64,000 bases of DNA from Spodoptera frugiperda (Eukaryota; Arthropoda; Insecta; Lepidoptera; Noctuidae). The position numbers and the translations under genes are program-made. Each line of letters starts with the position of its first letter. Positions within the stretch are counted from its first letter, which is position 1. Below are positions 26,301 to 37,780 of this stretch, in pieces. The notes beneath the pieces were generated by a model. The model saw only the letters and a program-made list of their open reading frames with translations. It was not told the DNA's origin and ran no database searches. The stretch is taken from NCBI RefSeq assembly GCF_023101765.2, contig NC_064214.1, positions 12,530,001 to 12,594,000 on the forward strand. Reading direction: 5' to 3'.

Positions 26301-27868
26301 AGGGCCGGCGATCATTTATTTAGACAAAAGAAGAATTCTTACGACAACGCCAGTGACGCAGTACAATTATTTCATGTTTTTGCTACAGCGAATGGCATTA
26401 TTTTTTCGTGTGCCTTGGGAAACGAATAATATTTTTGTTATTTTATTCTTGACGCTTGCATTAGAACGTGACTTGTGTATGTAATAATTAGAATACAGTG
26501 TATTCCAAATATATAAAATTAAAAAATACGATTTCTATTGACAGCGTATTTTAATTGATACTAAAATAAAACAATCAATAACATTTTAATATTATTTTAC
26601 TGCTAAAGTTAAATCTAAATCCCACGCTGTCACTTTAACTTTGAAATGCAGTGAAGCGACAGATGTACGACTAACTAAAGAACATCGTAAATCTAAGTAA
26701 TATTTGGATAACAAACTAAACATTAGGATTGGCTATTCAAGACAATAGCTTTACAAGTTCAATGCAACAATTTAAAAAGTCAACCAAAGTCGATTTTCAT
26801 TATTTTCTTCGTAAACTTAAAAACGATTTAAACTTATGTAAAATTTAAATGAATTCATTAATATTTAAAACGTACTTCGGTTAAATCTCATCAGTATTTA
26901 ACTATTATAGTAAAAAATAATTATTTCGATTTGTTCTTCTCTATCAGAAAATCTGATGCGAATAAAATCTTACGAAATAATTTACGTTATCAAAATAACC
27001 CTGAAAGATCTTTGGAGATGTTATAAAATGGATTTTACTCATACAAGGGTAATACATAGTAATTGGTATTATAAAACCCTGCCTTTTATTATGTATTCTG
27101 ATAGCATAATACCAGGCCTTATTTCGTAAAATAAATATTTTTATTATGCGTATAAACATTTATAAAGTACTTACAACCAATTATAACAACTATTGATGTA
27201 CATATTATGTGTACAAATCAATGTTAAAGTTATAGAAAAATAATAACCTATTCACCTTGAAGTTACCTACCGATAATACACCACAGACCATAAAAACATT
27301 GCTTTCAGACAATTCTATCAATCCGCATAATATTTGCAGCATAGCAACACTTCATTTTTATTTCATTCATTCGTTCTATCATTCTTCCATTCACATATAA
27401 CATACGTTTGAAACAAATGACCATCGCCAATGGAATCAGATTTTAAATATCGAAACGAAGCTATAACTTCAACCGCACTTTTTTTTGTTTGACTATAAAA
27501 GTTTTTATTCCAATTCTTTGTTCTATTTATGGTTATAAAATAGTTCATACTTGCAAGCTGTTATGAAGTTATGTATTATGTTTCTATGTTGAAATACATA
27601 ACTTAATCAGCGAATATTGTTCCCATTGCTGATTCTGGCTTCCGCGAGTAGGTCGTAATTCCCCAAAGCGGGCTCTGACATGTTTAATAGAATATGTCAC
27701 ACGTCTCTTTGAACTTCATGGGTAATACCTATTTCCATATTACGGCCTTGTTTACTGCTTACTGGTAACATTGACTTAGAAAATCTCGTAAAGAAAATTG
27801 GTATTTAAGTTTTTACGGTTATCAATGATTTAGGTGGGTCTAGTCGTTCTTTTTCCCATACAAATTTC
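23342..27868. other. Intergenic, no gene seen
   Basis: Only short, low-complexity chance frames. 24980-25150 is less AT-rich than its surroundings, without coding signal. Confidence 0.5.
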
Positions 27869-27910
27869 GAGGGCGTTTTCCACCAGAGTTACGCGCGCGT
27901 TTTCCACGGC
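27869..27910. mobile_element. Possible solo end of the Harbinger-like MITE
   Basis: GGGCGTTTTCCACCAGAG (from 27871) resembles the MITE terminal repeat GGGCGCTTTTCCACCAGAG. A second CGCGTTTTCCACGG follows 10 bases later. No matching opposite end was found nearby. Confidence 0.35.
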
Positions 27911-28755
27911 ATAGTATATCCAAGATTAAACATGATATCGTTTTGCCTCGTTAATCACTTTATTGGTAGGGTTTAATATAATTTTAATAATAAGAATAAA
28001 GTTTTATAAGTAGTTAATTGAAGCAGTAGTTTTTTCATAAAACCCAATCTCCGAAAGAGCAAATCGCATGTTTTGCGCGGCCATTTTACTATGATTCATA
28101 TTTCCCGATGTCGCCTCCCTTCACGGAGAAAAATATCTTCATACTGCTATTTAATGAGTATGTCTCACTTGCACACTTGTAGGGAAGAACAGAGACAGAC
28201 ACTGGAGAACTGAAGAACAGCATGCATATTTGTCACACCGACAAGCAAGTTCTGACTAGACCGCACTTAGGCATCAAAAATCGAAAATCGACGGAACTAT
28301 TTTACTTCAAATTATTTTATAATTAGATCCAAGTCGCTGCTACTAATTACCTACTCCATATCACACACAACATACGAGTAAATCTACAATTCACAGCATC
28401 TATCGATGACACTATCTCAAACACGACACCTAATAATATCAATAATGATGACGCGTTCAATTAGTACGTCGACACGCGTGTAGTAATTCATTCCTAATGT
28501 TAGGGAACATGGCGGATAGCTGCTGGTGTCCAGATGCTGTTGCCTTGCAGAGAAACAGCTTGGCTTACTGCCAGGCGGGTTACGGACTGGACAATGGACA
28601 TACGCTACAAAATTACTGGCCAATATTTTTATTCGTTTATTGCGTTCAACATTTTGGCTCATTGGTGTTAATGGTTCTCTACGATCTTGGCGAACTGTAC
28701 TGGTTTGACTATATCTATACAATTAGTATCGTGAAAAATATAGAAATTTGATAAT

Positions 28756-28936
28756 CTAACTAAAAATCGCGGTTTACTCACATATTTATTAATGGAGAAT
28801 ATACAGAATATATATACAGAGTCTTCATCGTGAGCAGCGTGCGCAGACAACGCAGAAGAAGAGTCTCTCTGTGACTCGAAACTACTAGTGCTCTTTTCCG
28901 TTAATTATACGTGAGTAAACCGTGATTTTTAGTTAA
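28756..28936. mobile_element. Foldback/MITE-like element with 36-base inverted arms
   Basis: The left arm 28756-28792 and the right arm 28901-28936 are nearly perfect inverted repeats around ACTAAAAATCGCGGTTTACT and its complement. They enclose a 108-base spacer rich in GAGTC/GACTC motifs. No target duplication could be decided and no frame is present. Confidence 0.6.
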
Positions 28937-31560
28937 TTTAGCACGTCTCACGATAGTTATTATAAAAATATAAGATAAATTAAATAAAATCTTGTACGGA
29001 CGATGTCTACATTACACGTATCACGTCACAAGATCATGTTTTCCATGCAGCCTTTTCTCTATATTTGACAACAGTATTGCTGTTAGAAAACTCACCGACA
29101 CGATTAAAGAATATGTACGTACTTAGGTGCATAATTAAGAAAAACATAATACAAATACTTACATATCATTTTATTTCCTATAAATCAATTCCATCATCAA
29201 CGATAGCCTCTTAATTAATTTCATAGTCAGTTACCACACTGTTTCCATTTCCAATGCAATATTCTATTACGACCATTAATCCCATTCTCTAGCGAATAAA
29301 CTAGTTTTAGATTCAGCGCTAATCACTGAACTGATTAATCCGACGATCGAGTACGCAAACTAAAACACTAGACGCGCAAAATTCCTGGCAAAAGCAATAG
29401 ATAGGCCAAACTAATCTGCTGCAGTAGTGCAACATTCGTGTATGGCCGACTCTTCCTACTAGATACTACATTCAATTAGACTTGCACCAATTTGTTGGGA
29501 CACGTTCGAACCGGCTACGGACCGGACACTTTGCCCAGCCAGCGCAACAAAACTTTTGTTGTCCAATTGAAAGCCAAAAAAACGGTCGCACCAAAAAACG
29601 TTACAACTAGATCTTTCAAAGTTCGTTTGTTCAGTCAACATAAATAAATACACTAGAGTACAATACTTAATATTTCGAGTGTGATAAATTAATACTCAAA
29701 CGCAATCGCTAATAAATAAGTAGTTCATTATTTTCAGTGATTAGGCATAACGGCGTAGTTTGTCATATTTTGTATTTCTAATCATATTAATCGAGTAATT
29801 TCTTCTCATTAAGTTTGAACTAAACAAAACTGAAAGATATAAATATCAGCAAATAGGTACTGCGCTTAAATCCAGCGCGGTACTAAAGAATTTGATGCCA
29901 ATTAATAAAATTGACGTCAATTCTAATTGCTATGACTTTCGAACTGAGAGGTTGTAGACGAGTCATTGAACGGTAAACGATAATATCTTGGTAGATAAAA
30001 CTTAAGAAATAGTGACAATACGAGTATGAAAAGCGATAAAAACTTGGCGAAAATTAATAATTTGCGTGTAGCTTAACATAACCGTATCCAGTGGAGGTTG
30101 GATGGCCGCCAACTCGTTATGAAGCGAATTATCCACACGATCGGCTCCAACCAGGGACAAGCCGAGCACGCCCATCCCGCACATATGCCGCTTTCATTCC
30201 AATCCCACTAAATATCACGGACATCTCAGAAGCGCGAGTTAATTATCGCAATTAATGGAACACTGAATATCCAATATCATCATTATTACGACGCTTTGAT
30301 ATTTGATATTACGACTAAATTAGCTATATTCTCTGTTGGTTTGGAGTGGACTAACCTGTTACCTATAGGCGCATTAGGTAAAATATTGACATACTATTAA
30401 GCAAAAGGATTATTACAATACGGGAACAGAATTATGTAGCAATATGAAATAGCTTTCTGATTCCTACCGTGAATTCTAGCAACTCATTTCCGACGTTCAA
30501 CGTTATCCACGAACTTTCTGCATTACTATTTTAGTCCTAAGAGTTGAAACGGCTCTTTGATATATCAGCCACACAATCAATTTCCCGTTTCATACCTACA
30601 CGGGTAGGCAACTACGAACAAAAAGAACATCACTCGTATATTTATCAAACGAAGGTTCGTCAAAAGCTTCCTAATCTATTCGGGGACCCATAGTTTGTTT
30701 TAAATTAATGACATCCATATCTCACGATCCCTGGGAATAGTCCTTTCAATTTGTCACAAAGATTATCTACTTTTTCTGTTTCCAACCCGTAATATATGTT
30801 ATATTCATCTCCCTTGTCTTCATTTCACCTATGACGTCTACCCACGTAATGTAAAAGCTATAAAATGTGGGTACATCACCGCAGCTATGAAAAGATGAAA
30901 ACAAAATAGATAAATTGGCGAAATACTTCAAAGTGTTTGCACACAGCCATTTATTTCCGCAGCGCGAAGTTCCGATATTTTAAAAAGTATCGGGCTGCTA
31001 CCATGGGAAAACGAGTCGTATATCAGAGTCATTAAGGTCATTTGAGAATGATTTCACTTAGTCGTAGCACAGTGGGAGTTTGCGTGACGTTCTGGAAAAA
31101 ATCCCGAATTATAGAGAGGTTAACGAGCTGTAGGTGTTCGTCGATAAAGCCGCCATAAACTGTGCTAATGTGACGTGAGGTCACACCTCCAGAGACTAAG
31201 GTACACGCGAAAATGTCGAGCCTTATTTTTACTTATTGAATCGGAGTTTACTGATATCTCTACTGTTTTACCAATATTGCTTTATGAAATACAAAACTTG
31301 ATCTACTAATAGTATTTAAAAGCAAGTAATCAATTAGCGGCCGCTGAATGTGACTGCAAATAAATAATTTAATATCTGCTAATGGACCGAGATCAATATT
31401 TTCCACAGAAATATGACTCTCATTCTGCTGGGCTAAAGTAATTAGGAAAATAAAAAAATGGTGATTTACCTTTCGTTTTAAGTAATAAATCGGAGCAATT
31501 TATTTATTTTAATGAATTTAATGGCACAGGTATCTCAATGTACATCGTATAAAAACAGAT
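28937..31560. other. Intergenic, no gene seen
   Basis: No gene or clear repeat recognised. 30090-30240 is GC-elevated and open for 60 codons on the minus strand, without recognisable content. Confidence 0.45.
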
Positions 31561-31995
31561 TTGGTAATCAGAATGGTTTGGACCTACCTATATATTCATA
31601 ACAATAATAATATTATCACGTTGTACTGGGATCGATCTATCATCACTGACAGGACTATTGTAGCCAATAAACCTGATATAGTGGTGATAGACCGACAAGC
31701 GCACCGCACGATGATAATCGATATCACCATCCCTCATGACGAGAACCTCGTGAAAGCTGAAAAAGATAAACAAATAAAATATCTTGACTTGGCTCACGAG
31801 GTTGTCGACATGTGGAATGTGGATTCGGCTATCGTTGTGCCGATAGTCGTGTCGGCCAACAGATTAATACCCAACAGCCTCAACAACCACCTTAGGAGGC
31901 TGGCGTTGGGCGGATGGATCAAGGGCCTGATGCAGAAGGCAGTACTCCACGAAACGGCACGTATTGTCAGGATTTTTCTGTCTCTGGTTTCCTAA
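31561..31995 (+). pseudogene. LINE C-terminal endonuclease domain (PD-(D/E)XK type), truncated
   Basis: The frame reads LYWDRSIITDRTIVANKPD, then 14 residues, then DITIPHDENLVKAEKDKQIKY, and ends in FLSLVS. The PD-X14-D spacing followed by acidic and lysine residues is that of the restriction-like endonuclease found at the C-terminus of R2/R4/NeSL-type retrotransposons. No reverse transcriptase domain remains upstream, so this is a remnant. The first 20 codons probably do not belong to the element. The family assignment rests on this motif and on general similarity to the C-termini of insect LINE proteins, from memory. Confidence 0.6.
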
Positions 31996-32150
31996 CCACC
32001 GGTAGCTTGGACCATGCTCCCGCTACTGGTCGGCTCCTATTTTTATATTTTTAAATGTTATTTTGTTTTTTATTTTTATAAGTAATGTTTAAAAATATAA
32101 TTTTAGAGTGTTTTAAATAAATATATGGAAATAATATTATATAATGCGCG
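31600..32150 (+). mobile_element. 3' fragment of a LINE with a restriction-like endonuclease
   Basis: The fragment consists of the C-terminal coding region 31621-31995 and a short AT-rich 3' UTR ending around TAAATAAATATATGGAAATA. The 5' border is at an AAT-rich run near 31605-31615. The rest of the element is absent, consistent with 5' truncation during target-primed reverse transcription. Confidence 0.65.
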
Positions 32151-32767
32151 ACAGCTACAGGTACAACGTGACAACTTCTACCAAGTGCTTTCAGACAGAA
32201 GAGTAATGTTAAATTCCACATCCATTAAACAGTTTCAAAGACTTCTTACGACATTAAGCACCGACATGCATTCTTAAACCCGCTAGGAGCATAAAATACG
32301 ACGCCGAGGCCTTAACCTAATTACTTTTAAACACAACACTTCCCAAGTTGAAAATTATATCCAAAATAAAATATATAAACACAAAACGCTCATAAACTGA
32401 CTTTGATAGAACTAAAATTGTAGGTGGCGTTTACAAACTGCGCTGCCACCGACAGCATTAATCCCGGAGGGAACGCAACTTTTTAATAGGTTTAAGACCA
32501 AAAATCCCTGGATAAAATGTACGAAACAAGCTTTAGATTCACCTGAGTAATTAGTTACGACGGTAATGAGTTTATTTTTAATGGTTACGCAAGTTGTAAA
32601 TTTTATTTGTCGCCTTTTGTGTAATGGGATTTGAAACAGATATTAGTCAGTGTGTTAATGAGAGCTGGCTTGTGGTATTGTAAACCCAATGGAGTTAAAG
32701 TTAGAGTATGTTTTTGGCTGATATATGTGTTATGTTATAACAAGAAGGATATTTTGCTTTCAGGGGT

Positions 32768-32812
32768 GCCTGGCTCGTTAGTCTTGTAGTCGTTAGCGTG
32801 ACTACTGAGCAC
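32768..32812 (+). mobile_element. SINE head fragment (tRNA-like)
   Basis: TGGCTCGTTAGTCTTGTAGT, then CGTTAGCGTGACTACTGAGC and ACGAAGTCTTG, resembles the tRNA-like head of lepidopteran SINEs up to the start of the B box, where it breaks off. Confidence 0.4.
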
Positions 32813-35800
32813 GAAGTCTTGTTTCGTCGTGTATTATTTTCTTCAGTTTGGAACCTCTTTGTAAATTGTAAGTTATTTACTTTTGCAGCCTACGACGACT
32901 TTGATGACTAAGACACCGCTTAGTCGTCAGCTCTGATGTTTAGAGCTACTGCACCGATACCGCCTGAAGTACCTATTCTGATTTTTCGGTTGCAATGTTC
33001 CCGGAATGCCTCCAAAGCCTCCTTGGAATTTGTTATAATATTTGCAATATGTATTTTCAATTAGAATATTCTTGTTAAGACCAAATTATAGTGTATTTAA
33101 ATGTAGATCTCACCTCAGTTTACTCCTTTTAAGATGACCCAGCGCTTTCCAACCAAATGTCTTTATCTTCATTAATATTAGGCTTAAGTATTTTATAGCT
33201 ATTCGCAATATTTAAGCAGCAATAGCACGATAAATCATGTGGATAGCTCCTAATCTACGTGAGTTTCATTTTTCTAGATTTTCACATTGATCAACGTCAC
33301 TTTTATGAACCGAATAGCAAGATTCATCAAAGTACTAGCTTGCTTTATTTTATCTCTGATATTTGTGTACAGTGACGATCCACGCTGTCAAAGTGATGGA
33401 AAGCTTTATTTTACAACCTACGGCCTGGCTAGATTGCCGGCGTTGATTAAACTAGGCTCAGGGAAACTCGAAACTGATCCAACATTTATGGGCAAGACAA
33501 ACGGGACCCAACACGTATACAATTTACAAAACACTTCGGAGTCTCGCAAACTGCTCAAACATTAGTCCAACACTTTTGCTATTTACACAGCGACTATGGG
33601 TGGATGCTCGTGTATTACGAATATGCTGGCGAACGTAGATCCCAATATTGGAAGGCAACGGACGAAGGAAAACAAGTAATATCATGCTATCGATACGAAC
33701 GAAGCATTGTGAAAATAATGCATATATTCGACGCGTTTATATGCATCGAGTGCATACATTTTTGTCTAACGTACAGTCAACGGTAATTCAATAACGTCAC
33801 CTATTTGTGGGTTATTTTTGTGCAAAACTGAAACTGCTTTTAGCTTAAATGGTGCCGATATGCCGAAATTGTGGCCATCGTGATTCACATAAAATTTTGC
33901 TGTGAGATTTTATAAAGAAAAAAAAACCTTTTTTCTTACTTAAAATCCCATCTAATCATAACGTACCGCTACAAGATATATTTAAGTTAAGCCCACTATT
34001 CTAGCTATGGGTTTTTCTATAGCCAGTTTCCAATCTACATATGTGTACCAATACTGTAGTTCCAAAAAGTAATAGACACCTATTACTTTATTACGTTCTA
34101 CAAAAAACAGAGAATATAATTCGAAAGCTGTCTATGGCTTTGTTATCATGACTGTACGTTGTACAATAGCAAATTGTTTGCATACAAAATTTAGTTTTTC
34201 ACATCTATGCATTTCTATGTCCTTGTGGATATGTAAATATCAAATCGAATCAAAATGTTTATATTTTGTTAGCATTCTTGAGGGACAACAGTTAAGCTAT
34301 TCTATCTTCATTTCTTGCGGTGTTTGTTGTAAACATAAAATTATTTATCGAAATATTTTAATGACGCCTGTATTTCAACTTGAAATTACAAGACACATTT
34401 TTAAATTGCAATTTTTAGTTCATTAAAATCTTTCCAAGATAAAGTTGTAAACGTTGACAGCAGTGAATGCAGAATAAAATTATCTCCATTTTAATGATGA
34501 TTTACACTTTTTTCGTGTCACAAAAATCAGTGTACATTTTCTTAATAAATTGAAATACATTTCTATATTTGTATCGGTTCCTTTTTTTAACACTTACAAA
34601 AATAACGTGTCCCTAGTTCTCAAGTTGTAAGCCACCATTCATCATTCTAAAGATTTGCTGAGAACGATCAATCAATTAGGCTTGTTCAAAACGCAAAGCA
34701 AAAAAACAACCATCTATCATTCTTTGTCTTTGGTTGCTTCTATCTATACTTGTTGCTATATGTTAAATAGAACTGGCAAGCTCCGGTGCCAAAATTGCCA
34801 AGAGCCAAAGTCGACCAAAACCCTCGGGGTTTGACCAAAGTAAACATTCGATACGAAGCAATACACTCTGTAATGATATTCATTGCTTAGTTCCGATTTC
34901 CTAAATTGTTGTCAAGTACTTTTAAACAATTTCGGAACGCCATTGAATATTTGCCAAAAATCTATTTGGCAGTACCCTAAACGATACTTACCCAACTTTA
35001 TGGTAAATATTTCGCTGTTCATTACTTCAGTTTTTTTTATAACTACAAGATAGGCTGTAAAATTGCTATCCGAAAATAAAACTTCACTACCGACTACTCA
35101 TGATTTTCAACCATTTTTTTAAATATATTTTTCCATATACGCACTAAAAAACACATTCGCCAAAAAAATGGATAGGCGAATATTTTTAAGCAATTCCCGC
35201 GCTGATTTTCGGCCGGGCTCTTGGTCGTCCCAATTTTCACTGGCGCCGTAACCATGCGGGCATATAGCGTAAAAGCGCGTAAAGGTACGCAATAAACAGA
35301 ACATTTCGACTTCGTCGTTAATCACAGTAACAAACGCGATGTCTGTCAACGTAATCACATATTTTTCGGAGTACGAAAATAGCTTTCAATGATTTATAAC
35401 GCTGCTTAACCACTTAGGAGTTTTGATTGTATTAAACAACGAAATAAGAAGGAATTATGAATAATTTTATCAAGTTTTTTGAATAATCTCGTTCCAAACT
35501 CGGACTGAATGGACTATTAATTCGTTTCAATAAATGTTTATTTTATTTTACTGTTCTGTAGTCAGAAGCGAGTATACTGCCGAAATTTACATTTCTTGGC
35601 TTTAACTTTTCGATTACGAACTTTTCAAGGGCAGCGCGATGTTCTCTTCTTTTGACTGATATAACTGTTAAAGAATCTGCAATTACCACAAGCGATAATA
35701 CTAAAAACCTAAATCAGAAAAATATCATAACAATTTTAACATATTGAACCGGTGACCGACGTTATTGCGGAGGATTTGCCTTCAACAGTTTTCTATTGGC

Positions 35801-36324
35801 AGTCAAAACCTTAATTTTACAATGTTACAAACAGCTGAAACTTCATAACCGAATTACTAGATATCAATAACTATTTCAGGTTACATTAAATAACTACAAA
35901 GCTTTAATATCAGATGAGACTCCTCAAACAAAACACAAGTTGGCATGTAAATTCGGTCGGTAACCAACTCAATGGTATTGTTCGCTCAAAGCATATTGAT
36001 TTAGGTGAAAAGTGGTACTCAATAACCGTTCTATCTAAAACTGAGCTCCCAATGAGGCCAAGTTAGCTATCTATTGCAAAAGTTTAGCGTAAAATTACAT
36101 CTTTACCAGCGATATTAAATTTCTGTTGTCCCCTGTGATTTACAGTGTCTTCGTTCGCTTATTAACGAGTCCGTCTATAACCTATTGATTTTAGTTAATT
36201 TTGCACTTAGCGGGAGTCTCAGGCACCTTTAGTTTGGTCTGGATGGCTGATAGTGTGAATTTTTTATACAGTTTATTTTTAATATTAACTTTTATTAGTT
36301 TATTATAGTGAATAGTGGATATAC
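32813..36324. other. Intergenic apart from the 33287-33786 island
   Basis: No supported gene. 35190-35345 is less AT-rich and open on the minus strand for 79 codons, but shows no family motif. Confidence 0.45.
33287..33565 (+). other. Unassigned coding-like frame with a signal-peptide-like start
   Basis: A 92-codon frame begins with two early Met residues, then a hydrophobic stretch (VLACFILSLIFVYS) resembling a signal peptide, then a polar tail (RCQSDGKLYFTTYG...KLLKH). Base composition is less AT-rich than the surroundings. After its stop another open frame (33604-33786) continues at close range in a different phase, so this could be a frame-shifted pseudogene. I do not recognise the family, and chance is possible. 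Confidence 0.2.
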
Positions 36325-36440
36325 ATTGTGCAGTGGCATTACGTGCGTAATGTGCACCGCTGTCTACACCTTCGGGGATAAAAGGCGCGAGGATACGATA
36401 TGATGTTAAATGTAATTAACTATGTATGTATATTGTTTTT
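36325..36440 (+). mobile_element. SINE-like family B, copy 3 with TATG tail
   Basis: GTGCAGTGGCATTACGTGCG and GTCTACACCTTCGGGGATAA, AAGGCG are followed by a short TATGTATGTATA tail, as in lepidopteran SINEs of this kind. Confidence 0.55.
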
Positions 36441-36903
36441 TATAACACTTGTGATGATTCTTTCAATTATAATTCCTGGCAGAAAGGATTAAAAATTAAT
36501 ATATTGTATAATTTATTTAAAAGCCATATCTTCAACCGAATGGCGCCCGAAAACTTTATTTTAAATTCATATTGCGCGTCACTCAGAGTTTTCATTAGGT
36601 TTATTTACGTCAGTTTAATTATTGTTTAATTTGAATACTTTACATGTTGTTTAAAATAAAGCTTTTCATGTTTATTTTTTCACTAGTGAATTGTTTTGGT
36701 TTTGGTTTAATTGAATGATGGTAACAGAAGCTGAGATGAGAATAAGTTGCGTGGTGGCAGCACAGGAGCTACCCTCACTCTTCCCTAATGTACTATACAT
36801 TACACCCAAGACACAATGTCTAGAAAGCAACAATATTTGTTAAAAATATAATCAGTAAACACCAAACCGCCAGTCAAGCATGGAGGCATCATCATATCAT
36901 TTT

Positions 36904-37200
36904 CTTTTTTTTTATGGAATAAGACGTTAAACGAGCCGACCGATCGCCTGTTGGTAAGCAATCGCGCGCCGCCCATGGACACCCGAAACACCAGAGGCGT
37001 TACAAGTGCGTTGCCAGCCTTTTGGGGGTTAGGAATTTAAAGGTTGTTGGGGAATCGGAGATTGGGAAGGGGGTAATTTGGCCTCCAGTAACCTCACTCA
37101 CACAACGCAAGCGTTGTTTCACGTCAGTTTCCTGTGAGGCCGTAATATCACTCCGGTCGAGCCGGCCCATTCATGCCGAAACATGGCTCTCCCACACTTA
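36904..37200 (-). mobile_element. SINE-like repeat family C, nearly full length
   Basis: About 297 bases bounded on the left by a T run and TTATGGAATAAG and on the right by ATGGCTCTCCCACACTT. It contains GCCCATGGACACCCGAAACA, CAGAGGCGTTACAAGTGCGT and CCTGTGAGGCCGTAATATCA. The T run implies that the sense strand is minus and ends in poly(A). A matching copy lies at 59458-59754 in the opposite orientation. Confidence 0.75.
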
Positions 37201-37647
37201 GAACATTTAAAAGAAATCACTTAAATCTTTTGGTCAAAAAAATCAATAACGTCTGCTTAAAATTACTCCTAAATTAGCGATAAATTAACATTTCATTGTG
37301 GTCTTAATAAGCACGTAGTGTGAACTGTGAAGTTTACCAAAACTAATGGAATTTAAACTAATTTAAATACATTAGGTATGCGACCTTTTCGTGTGCCCAT
37401 ACGTCGGCTGTCGTTAGAAATGTCGAAAGGTCCGTGTGAGGATTTATCGAAACTTTCTACGAGGCATAATGTGGACCCTCGGAGTAAGGAATACTAATTT
37501 TCGGGCCCTGTAACGCCCTCTAACGTGTTAAACAGTCAGTTTACGGGGCGTGTCCATTTGTTTCAATTGTCTGCATCTAAATGGTGTTAACAATTAGTTG
37601 TTATGAAGTTATTTGCTTTCGTTAATAAAAAAAAATATTTTGTACTA

Positions 37648-37661
37648 TTTATTTTTTTATT
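37648..37661 (-). promoter_or_regulatory. Polyadenylation signals of the odorant receptor gene
   Basis: Two AATAAA hexamers lie on the minus strand (37661-37656 and 37653-37648), about 120 bases past the receptor stop codon. This is a plausible 3' UTR length, but the site is AT-rich and such hexamers arise by chance. Confidence 0.45.
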
Positions 37662-37780
37662 ACTAGAACTACTTTTAACTCATCACTAGAATTCATCATA
37701 TTATCATAATTGACTTACTAAAGTATGTTCCTGATTCGATAAGCATATTTAGTTCTTGCGTAATGGTTATTATAACAATA

